From Zoogloeaceae bacterium (lineage in GTDB: Bacteria > Pseudomonadota > Gammaproteobacteria > Burkholderiales > Rhodocyclaceae): a DNA stretch of 7,579 bases. This document shows positions 1 to 6,208 of this stretch, piece by piece. The translations under genes were made by a program, and so were the position numbers. Numbering within the stretch: position 1 is the first letter of the stretch; each line of letters starts with the position of its first letter. The stretch is taken from contig SSSX01000612.1 in NCBI GenBank assembly GCA_015657735.1, positions 1 through 7,579 on the forward strand. The letters run 5' to 3'. The notes under the pieces are model-generated. The model did not search any database. It saw nothing but the letters and a program-made list of their open reading frames with translations, and had not been told where the DNA came from.

Positions 1-166
1 CGAACAATCCAGCGCCGCCCGCGACATCGCCCGGCGGGTCGAGCTGATTGCCAGCACCTCGGAATCCAACGCCGCCAGCGCCGCCGGCCTCACCCGGTCG
101 GCCAACGACCTGCTCGACCTCGCCCACACCCTCGAGGATCTCTCCGGGCGCTTCCGGATCGCCTGA
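1..166 (+). CDS. Methyl-accepting chemotaxis protein, C-terminal fragment
   Basis: Only the last 54 codons are present (frame begins at base 2, stop TGA at 164-166); the gene starts left of the window. The residues form an amphipathic helix with the heptad pattern and the small Ala/Ser/Asn-rich face typical of the descending arm of an MCP signalling hairpin (IASTSESNAAS, then a run ending in LEDLSGRFRIA). In the family, this cytoplasmic coiled coil docks CheA and CheW and carries methylation sites, so the protein should be a chemoreceptor. The ligand-binding domain is not visible, so the stimulus is unknown. There is no C-terminal CheR/CheB-tethering pentapeptide of the NWETF type, so it is probably a receptor without that tether. 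A different signalling protein with a long coiled coil cannot be fully excluded. Confidence 0.8.
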   Translation, partial: EQSSAARDIARRVELIASTSESNAASAAGLTRSANDLLDLAHTLEDLSGRFRIA

Positions 167-200
167 AGCGGAGCGCGGCGCGCCGACCGCCACCGGCCGG

Positions 201-236
201 CAGGTGCTCCAGCGTGCACTTTGCATGGAGCACCTG
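201..236 (+). repeat. 11-bp perfect inverted repeat (hairpin)
   Basis: CAGGTGCTCCA (201-211) is exactly complementary to TGGAGCACCTG (226-236). A second short TGCA/TGCA pairing (215-218 with 222-225) lies inside the loop. It sits 35 bp after the chemoreceptor stop codon, so it could be that gene's transcription end, but no T-tract follows. It also touches the 17-bp palindrome at 235-251 and could be part of a protein-binding array for the downstream promoter. The pairing is seen directly; the role is open. Confidence 0.55.
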
Positions 237-293
237 TCCCGTTTCGAGACACCCGTCGAGCATGCTTGCGGCGCCGCACAAAAACGGAGCACC
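203..293. repeat. Three copies of the 8-mer GGAGCACC
   Basis: The octamer occurs at 227-234 and 286-293 on the plus strand, and inverted (GGTGCTCC) at 203-210. The first two copies also form most of the hairpin at 201-236. The third copy, 59 bp further on, is not needed for that hairpin, which hints at a repeated protein-binding site rather than only an RNA stem. A 12-bp perfect palindrome (TGCGGCGCCGCA, 267-278) lies between copies two and three. The function is unknown. Confidence 0.4.
235..251. promoter_or_regulatory. 17-bp palindrome, candidate activator (enhancer) site
   Basis: TGTCCCGTTTCGAGACA is a dyad with half-sites TGTCCCG and TGTCTCG (second read on the other strand), separated by TTT, with one mismatched pair. 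Its centre lies about 110 bp upstream of the -24 GG of the candidate sigma-54 promoter, a usual distance for the upstream activating sequence of a bacterial enhancer-binding protein. AcoR-type activators are known to drive sigma-54 promoters of acetoin and acetaldehyde genes, so such a protein is the obvious candidate. No regulator gene is present in the window, and I cannot confirm this as an AcoR motif. Confidence 0.5.
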
Positions 294-329
294 AAAACCA
301 AGCCACTGATAAAAAAGAAATTTGGCCCC

Positions 330-344
330 ATCAACAGAGTTGAT
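330..344. promoter_or_regulatory. 15-bp dyad after an A-rich tract, possible DNA-bending site
   Basis: ATCAAC-AGA-GTTGAT is a perfect 6+6 inverted repeat directly following the A/T-rich stretch 308-323 (TGATAAAAAAGAAATT). It lies between the 17-bp palindrome and the sigma-54-like promoter, where IHF commonly bends DNA so the activator can reach RNA polymerase. Both arms carry the ATCAA core of the IHF consensus (WATCAANNNNTTR), but the TTR element is not correctly placed on either strand. It may therefore be a poor IHF site or an operator of another kind. Confidence 0.3.
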
Positions 345-351
345 CGCGGCC

Positions 352-367
352 TGGCATGAGCCCTGCT
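352..367 (+). promoter_or_regulatory. Sigma-54 (-24/-12) promoter
   Basis: TGGCATGAGCCCTGCT fits the consensus TGGCACG-N4-TTGCW at all but two positions (C to T at the sixth base, T to C before TGC). It keeps the invariant GG and GC dinucleotides with the obligatory 10-base gap (353-354 and 365-366). Transcription would start near 378, leaving a 5' leader of about 47 nt before the dehydrogenase ATG at 425. A sigma-54 promoter implies strict dependence on an ATP-hydrolysing activator, which suits an inducible catabolic gene. Confidence 0.7.
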
Positions 368-424
368 GAATAGAGAGCAACGCTGCCCCAGGCGTTTTCG
401 ATCTAAATCCAGGAGGAGACATTC

Positions 425-1945
<1,521 letters not shown>

Positions 1946-1985
1946 TTCTGAAGTTCGTGTCGTCCCTGTTGTAAGGCAAGGTGTT

Positions 1986-2018
1986 GCGGGGCGGGTTATC
2001 CTGCCCCGCTTTTTTTTT
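1986..2018 (+). terminator. Intrinsic terminator between the dehydrogenase and DUF779
   Basis: GCGGGGCGGG (1986-1995) pairs with CCTGCCCCGC (2000-2009) through ten base pairs including one G-T wobble, with a TTAT loop, followed by nine T residues (2010-2018). This is a textbook Rho-independent terminator for the dehydrogenase transcript. The Shine-Dalgarno GGAGG of the next gene (2019-2023) begins at the base after the T-tract, so DUF779 can only be made from read-through RNA or from a promoter overlapping the terminator. Confidence 0.92.
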
Positions 2019-2029
2019 GGAGGCCCGCC

Positions 2030-2401
2030 ATGACCACTCCGCGCATCGTCGCCACCGACGCTGCCCTCGCCTTTATCGACGAACTGCGCGCCGAATTCGG
2101 CCCGCTGATGTTCCTGCTCTCCGGCGGCTGCTGCGACGGCAGCGTGCCCAACTGCTACAAGGTCGGCGAAATCGTCCCCGGCCAGACCATGCTCCTCCTC
2201 GGCCAGGTCGGCGGCGCCGACTTCTACCTCGGCCATCAGGAATTCCAGTATTACGAAAACTCGCAGCTCACCCTCGACGTACGGCCCGGCAACGGCGGCG
2301 ACTTCTCGCTCGATTGCGGCAGGGGCCGCGCCTTCGTCACCGCCTCGCGCCTCTTCAGCGACGCCGAACTGGCCGATCTGGCGCCGCTCGCCAACGCCTG
2401 A
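2030..2401 (+). CDS. DUF779 family protein
   Basis: This 123-aa cytosolic protein has no signal peptide or membrane segment. It belongs to the DUF779 family, recognised from the LLSGGCCDGSVPNCYK block (29-44), the central HQEFQYYENSQLTLDV stretch (69-84), and the C-terminal glycine-rich part leading to TASRLFSDAEL. No biochemical function is established to my knowledge. Family members are repeatedly found next to acetaldehyde or other aldehyde dehydrogenases, as here (84 bp gap), so an accessory role in aldehyde metabolism is likely. Four cysteines (34, 35, 42, 96) could bind metal or act in thiol chemistry; that is inference. The start is supported by GGAGG (2019-2023) six bases before the ATG. 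Expression probably depends on read-through of the preceding terminator. No convincing terminator follows. Confidence 0.85.
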   Translation: MTTPRIVATDAALAFIDELRAEFGPLMFLLSGGCCDGSVPNCYKVGEIVPGQTMLLLGQVGGADFYLGHQEFQYYENSQLTLDVRPGNGGDFSLDCGRGRAFVTASRLFSDAELADLAPLANA

Positions 2402-2585
2402 CGCCGGCCGGCGGATCGTGACTTTGTTCCGGCGATTCGACTTTTTCGTCAGGTTTTCCTCAACCTGGCCCACCGTTTGACGTAAACCCGAAGGATGCGA
2501 CCCGACGCCTTCCAGCGTCCGGCCGCCCCGAAATCCGATGGCCGGCGCCGGCATGCGCAGGCCATCCGTCCGGCGGAGTCCCACG
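2402..2585. other. Non-coding stretch upstream of the kinase unit
   Basis: I support no gene here. The first part (about 2417-2490) is less GC-rich than its surroundings and probably holds the promoter for the downstream unit, but no -35/-10 pair is convincing. It contains a small hairpin, CAGGTT (2450-2455) with AACCTG (2462-2467). Further on are a 12-bp palindrome GCCGGCGCCGGC (2541-2552) and the inverted pair GATGGCC (2537-2543) and GGCCATC (2560-2566). None is followed by a T-tract, so no intrinsic terminator for DUF779 is visible. Confidence 0.5.
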
Positions 2586-2690
2586 ATGGCAACCCTGCTC
2601 TGGCTTCAAACCGGCGCGTGCAGCAGCGTCGGCAGTCTGCTGCACCTGCTGCCGGCGAACGCCGGGCAGCGCGGGGAGGCGCGCCCATGA
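2586..2690 (+). CDS. Candidate 34-aa upstream ORF coupled to the kinase
   Basis: An ATG at 2586, preceded by GGCGGAG (2572-2578) seven bases away, opens a 34-codon frame whose TGA (2688-2690) overlaps the kinase ATG as ATGA, the classic layout for translational coupling. Third codon positions are mostly G or C, as in real genes of this window, whereas the kinase frame extended upstream reads like an arginine-rich shadow. The peptide begins MATLLWLQTGACSS and is hydrophobic to about residue 23. The LLWLQ-x-G-x-C pattern resembles the N-terminus of [NiFe]-hydrogenase small subunits, but the second cysteine of the cluster motif is absent. It could be a leader peptide, a decayed gene start, or chance. 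In-frame ATGs at 2538 and 2553 are alternatives with less ribosome-binding support. Confidence 0.4.
   Translation: MATLLWLQTGACSSVGSLLHLLPANAGQRGEARP
2618..2669 (+). repeat. Two adjacent hairpins before the kinase ribosome binding site
   Basis: GTGCAGCAG (2618-2626) pairs perfectly with CTGCTGCAC (2637-2645) around a 10-nt loop. Immediately after it, CTGC plus CCGGC (2646-2649, 2652-2656) pairs with GCCGG plus GCAG (2661-2669), with a two-base bulge. The kinase Shine-Dalgarno GGGGAGG (2673-2679) begins four bases later. Both stems lie inside the candidate small ORF, so ribosomes on it would melt them. No T-tract follows, so they are not a standard terminator. Confidence 0.45.
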
Positions 2691-4477
2691 ACACCGCCGA
2701 CCACCTCACCGCGGACACCGCCAGCCAGCTCGAAGTGCTGCATCAGAACGCCCGGCTCAGCGCCGAAGTCGACGCCCTGCGCGAGGCCAACGCGGCCCTC
2801 GCCCAGCAGGTGTCGGCGGTCACCGCGACGATGGACGCGATGATGGCCGAAGTCAGCACCCAATCCACGCTGCTCAAGCAGCGCAACGCCGAGCAGGCCC
2901 ATCTGAGCGCCTTCGTCACCAACGTGATGGACACCATGGACAGCCTGCTGCTGGTGGTCGATCGCGTCGGGCGGATCAGCCAGACCAACGCCGCCGTGCA
3001 GCGCAAGCTCGGCATCGACCCCGACAGCCTGGTCGGCCGCTCGCCGGACAGCCTCCTCGCCGACGAAACCCTGGCGCAACTGCAGGCCGCGTCGCCCGAC
3101 TTCGCCGCCGGCAGCGTGCTGTTCCGCACCATCCTGCAAAAGGGCGGCATCGAGATGGAAACCTGCATCCGCAGCCAGCAGCCCAACGCCGCCACGCGCC
3201 ACTACATGCTGCGCGCCACGCCGCTCTACGAATGCAGCGGCCAGCTCGACGGGGTCGTCATCGTCGGCTCCGACATCACCGCGCTGCGCGCCCGCGAAGA
3301 AGCCCTGCGGGAGAGCGAGCAACACTTCCGCGACTTCTCGTCGGTGTCCTCCGATTGGTACTGGGAAACCGACGCCGACATGCGCTTCACGACCTACATG
3401 GGTCAGGGCCCGAAAGGCCAGCCGATGATCGACATGCTGCGCGGCCGCCGGCGCGAGGAATTCGCGCTGCCGGAGGAACTCGCCGACGCCAGGTGGGCCG
3501 CCTACCGCGACGCCGTCGCCGCCCGGCAGGAGTTCCGCGACTTCGAATACCGCCAGGCCACCATCGCCGGCCTGACCTGGGTCAGCGTCTCCGGGCGGCC
3601 GGTGCTGTCGGCCGACGGCCACTTCCTCGGCTACCGCGGCACCAGCAAGGACATCTCCGCCCGCAAGCTCATCGAAGCCGAACTGCTGGAGCACCGCGAC
3701 CACCTCTCCGAACTCGTCGCCGCCCAGACCGCCGACCTGGTCCGCGCCAAGGAAACCGCCGAACGCGCCAACCAGCTGAAAAGCGAGTTCCTCGCCAACA
3801 TGTCCCACGAGTTCCGCACGCCGCTGCACGGCATCCTGTCCTACGCGCGCCTCGGCGAAACCCGCAGCGGACAGGCGCCGACCGAAAAGATCGTCGGCTA
3901 CTTCGAGCGCATCCACCAGAGCGGCAGCCGCCTCGCCGCCCTCGTCAACGACCTCCTCGACCTCGCCAAGCTCGAAGCCCGGCGGATCGAGTTCACGCTG
4001 CGCCAGGCCGACGTCGCGGTCGTCGTCGGCCGCGTGCAGGCCGACCTCGCCGCGCTGATCGCCCAGCACAACCTGCATCTCACCATCGAAACCCGCACTG
4101 CCAGCACCGTCGCGCACATCGACACCCAGCGACTCCAGCACGTCGTCCAGAACCTGCTGTCCAACGCGATCAAGTTTTCCCCCACCGGAAGCACGATCAC
4201 CATCGGCCTGCACGACGCCATGATCGGCCGCCGCGAAGCCCTGGCGCTGGTCGTCCGCGACGAAGGAGTCGGCATCCCGCCCGGCGAGGAAGCGCACATC
4301 TTCGACAAGTTCATCCAGAGCAGCGCCACCAAGACCGGCGCCGGCGGCACCGGCCTCGGCCTCGCCATCACGCAGGAAATCATCCGTGGTCACCACGGCG
4401 CGATCTCCGCCCGCAACCACCCGGACGGCGGCGCCGAATTCGAGATCCGCATCCCGCGCCGGGCCGCCGACGACTGA
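2687..4477 (+). CDS. Soluble double-PAS sensor histidine kinase
   Basis: This 596-aa protein has no transmembrane segment, so it is a cytoplasmic sensor. In order: an N-terminal coiled coil (about 10-70), PAS 1 (about 72-198), PAS 2 (about 209-326, with DWYWETDAD and a PAC-like end GYRGTSKDISARK), a linker helix, HisKA with phospho-acceptor His374 in NMSHEFRTPLHG, and HATPase (about 481-591) with N-box NLLSNAIKF (Asn489, Asn493), G1 box DEGVGI (525-530) and G2 box GTGLGL (554-559). It should autophosphorylate and pass phosphate to a response regulator. No receiver domain is attached and none is encoded nearby, so the partner and signal are unknown. The start at 2687 is chosen because GGGGAGG lies seven bases upstream. 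An in-frame ATG at 2495 would add 64 residues of arginine-rich, low-quality sequence with no spaced ribosome binding site. Confidence 0.9.
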   Translation: MNTADHLTADTASQLEVLHQNARLSAEVDALREANAALAQQVSAVTATMDAMMAEVSTQSTLLKQRNAEQAHLSAFVTNVMDTMDSLLLVVDRVGRISQTNAAVQRKLGIDPDSLVGRSPDSLLADETLAQLQAASPDFAAGSVLFRTILQKGGIEMETCIRSQQPNAATRHYMLRATPLYECSGQLDGVVIVGSDITALRAREEALRESEQHFRDFSSVSSDWYWETDADMRFTTYMGQGPKGQPMIDMLRGRRREEFALPEELADARWAAYRDAVAARQEFRDFEYRQATIAGLTWVSVSGRPVLSADGHFLGYRGTSKDISARKLIEAELLEHRDHLSELVAAQTADLVRAKETAERANQLKSEFLANMSHEFRTPLHGILSYARLGETRSGQAPTEKIVGYFERIHQSGSRLAALVNDLLDLAKLEARRIEFTLRQADVAVVVGRVQADLAALIAQHNLHLTIETRTASTVAHIDTQRLQHVVQNLLSNAIKFSPTGSTITIGLHDAMIGRREALALVVRDEGVGIPPGEEAHIFDKFIQSSATKTGAGGTGLGLAITQEIIRGHHGAISARNHPDGGAEFEIRIPRRAADD

Positions 4478-4537
4478 AGCGACCCGGCGCCCGCAAACTC
4501 CGGCTGGCGTTGGAAACGAGGCTCCGGTTGTAGCTCG

Positions 4538-4558
4538 CGATGGCCGCCCCGGCCATCG
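4538..4558. repeat. 8-bp perfect hairpin in the kinase-SelO gap
   Basis: CGATGGCC (4538-4545) pairs exactly with GGCCATCG (4551-4558) around a GCCCC loop, 60 bp after the kinase stop codon. No T-tract follows. The compact GC-rich stem in a noncoding gap resembles REP-type elements, and the core GATGGCC/GGCCATC pair also occurs in the gap before the kinase (2537-2566). The rest of the 222-bp gap (4478-4699) is GC-rich and shows no convincing promoter or small gene. Confidence 0.4.
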
Positions 4559-4699
4559 AAGCAGCCATTGCAGCGGCCCGCCGGTTCCGGACCGGTGTCA
4601 CGCAACGCCAACATTCGCCCTCGCCGCGGAACCAGGCTGCGGCGCGCCGGTCCGACCGGAGCGGGCCGCGCCGCGCCTCCGACTTCCTTCCCCGATTCC

Positions 4700-6184
4700 A
4701 TGCCGACCCTCGAAACCCTGCCCTTCGACAATGCCTTCGCCCGCCTGCCGGAGGCGTTCTACACGCGCCTGCCGCCGGCGCCGCTGCCCGATCCCTACCT
4801 CGTCGCCGCCAGCCCGGCCGCGGCTGCCCTGATCGGCCTCGACGCGGCCGAAATCGCCCGCCCCGAATTCGCCCAGGCCTTTGCCGGCAACCGCCTGCTG
4901 CCCGGCAGCGAACCGCTGGCGGCGGTGTATTCCGGCCACCAGTTCGGCGTGTGGGCCGGGCAGCTCGGCGACGGGCGGGCGCACCTGCTCGGCGAGGTTG
5001 CCGCCGCCGGCTCGGGATGGGAGATTCAGTTGAAGGGCGCCGGCCAGACGCCGTATTCGCGCTTTGCCGACGGCCGCGCGGTACTGCGCTCGAGCATCCG
5101 CGAATTCCTCTGCTCGGAGGCGATGGCCGCCCTCGGCATCCCCACCACCCGCGCGCTGTGCGTGGTCGGCTCGAACGCCCCGGTGCGCCGCGAGATGATG
5201 GAAACCGCGGCCGTCGTCACCCGGCTGGCGCCGAGCTTCATCCGCTTCGGCTCTTTCGAACACTGGGCGTCGCGCAACCGGCCGGACGAACTGCGCCAGC
5301 TCGCCGACTACGTCATCGACCGCTTCCGCCCCGCCTGCCGCGACGCCGCCAACCCCTACGCCGCGCTGCTCGCCGACGTCGCCCGGCGCACCGCCGCGCT
5401 CATCGCCCGCTGGCAGGCGGTCGGCTTCATGCACGGCGTGATGAACACCGACAACATGTCGATCCTCGGCCTGACCCTCGATTACGGCCCCTTCGGCTTC
5501 ATGGACGCCTTCGACGCCGGCCACATCTGCAACCACTCCGACGACCACGGCCGCTACAGCTACCGCTCGCAGCCGCAGATCGGCCACTGGAACCTCTACG
5601 CCCTCGGTCACGCGCTGGCCGCGCTGATCGGCGAGCCCGAAGACATCCAGGCGATCCTCGAGGAGAGCTACGCGCCGACCTTCGAGGCCGACTTCATGGA
5701 CCTGCTCCGCGCCAAGCTCGGCCTCGCCCGCGCGCTGCCCGGCGACGAGGATTTCGTCGCCGACACCTTCGATCTGCTGCAGCGCCAGCACCTCGATTTC
5801 ACCCAGTTCTTCCGCCGCCTCGGCAGCCTGCCGGCGGCCGTCGACGAAGCCCTGCGGCCGGCCGTCGACGCTCCGCTGCGCGACCTCGCCATCGACCGCG
5901 ACGCGCTCGACGCCTGGCTCGCCGTGTGGCGCGCGCGCCTCGGCGCCGAAGGCCGGCCCGACGCCGAACGGCAGGCCGCGATGCAGTCCGTCAATCCCAA
6001 ATATGTGCTGCGCAACTGGATCGCCGAAGCGGCGATCCGCGCCGCCCGCGGCGGCAATTTCAGCGAGGTCGAGGCCGTGCTCGCCTGCCTGTCGCAGCCC
6101 TTCGCCGAACAGCCGGCCTTCGAACGCTTCGCCGCCCCGCCGCCCGACTGGGCGGCCGGACTGGCGGTGAGCTGCTCGAGCTGA
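4700..6184 (+). CDS. selO: Protein adenylyltransferase SelO (YdiU family pseudokinase)
   Basis: This 494-aa protein belongs to the SelO/YdiU family, which has a kinase fold but transfers AMP from ATP to Ser, Thr or Tyr of target proteins and has been linked to redox stress. Recognisable blocks are YSGHQFGVWAGQLGDGRA (77-94), the ATP-binding Lys112 in QLKGAGQTPYSRFADGRAV, SSIREFLCSEAM (131-142), the catalytic loop MHGVMNTDNMS (244-254, Asp251 and Asn252), the metal-binding DYGPFGFMD (Asp261), and CNHSDD (Cys277). It ends in SCSS; the terminal cysteine (Cys492) occupies the position of selenocysteine in animal SelO, and here it is TGC. Cys277 and Cys492 match the disulfide pair described for the E. 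coli enzyme. The start at 4700 is preferred because homologues begin near this point and the upstream extension from 4568 is arginine/glycine-rich. No clear Shine-Dalgarno is seen, so translation may be weak. Confidence 0.94.
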   Translation: MPTLETLPFDNAFARLPEAFYTRLPPAPLPDPYLVAASPAAAALIGLDAAEIARPEFAQAFAGNRLLPGSEPLAAVYSGHQFGVWAGQLGDGRAHLLGEVAAAGSGWEIQLKGAGQTPYSRFADGRAVLRSSIREFLCSEAMAALGIPTTRALCVVGSNAPVRREMMETAAVVTRLAPSFIRFGSFEHWASRNRPDELRQLADYVIDRFRPACRDAANPYAALLADVARRTAALIARWQAVGFMHGVMNTDNMSILGLTLDYGPFGFMDAFDAGHICNHSDDHGRYSYRSQPQIGHWNLYALGHALAALIGEPEDIQAILEESYAPTFEADFMDLLRAKLGLARALPGDEDFVADTFDLLQRQHLDFTQFFRRLGSLPAAVDEALRPAVDAPLRDLAIDRDALDAWLAVWRARLGAEGRPDAERQAAMQSVNPKYVLRNWIAEAAIRAARGGNFSEVEAVLACLSQPFAEQPAFERFAAPPPDWAAGLAVSCSS

Positions 6185-6186
6185 AA

Positions 6187-6208
6187 CGCGGCGCTACCCG
6201 GCGCCGCG
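6187..6208. terminator. Hairpin across the SelO/permease convergent junction
   Basis: CGCGGCGC (6187-6194) is fully complementary to GCGCCGCG (6201-6208), with loop TACCCG. It begins three bases after the SelO stop and contains the permease stop codon (TAG on the minus strand, 6194-6196). With only nine bases between the two coding regions, it is the natural candidate for a shared bidirectional transcription end. No T-tract follows on the plus strand and only TTT on the minus strand, so strength as an intrinsic terminator is doubtful. Confidence 0.4.

Noticed and set aside
48..359. 103-aa frame across the chemoreceptor end and the control region
   Set aside because: Starts inside the receptor coding region in another frame and crosses palindromes and the promoter; no domain and no ribosome binding site.
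2466..2480. Second sigma-54-like site TGGCCCACCGTTTGA
   Set aside because: The essential GC at -12 is GA, and the -24 element also deviates, so it is a near miss.
2495..2686. 64-residue N-terminal extension of the histidine kinase
   Set aside because: The extension is Arg/Ala/Pro-rich shadow-like sequence with no spaced ribosome binding site, while ATG 2687 has GGGGAGG at a good distance.
2606..4420. 604-aa open frame antisense to the kinase
   Set aside because: Long open frames opposite GC-rich genes are expected; the composition (Gly/Val/Ala/Asp repeats) has no recognisable domain, and the plus strand encodes a clear kinase.
4568..4699. 44-residue extension of SelO
   Set aside because: Low-complexity Arg/Gly/Pro sequence unlike SelO N-termini; MPTLETLPFDN at 4700 matches where the family begins.
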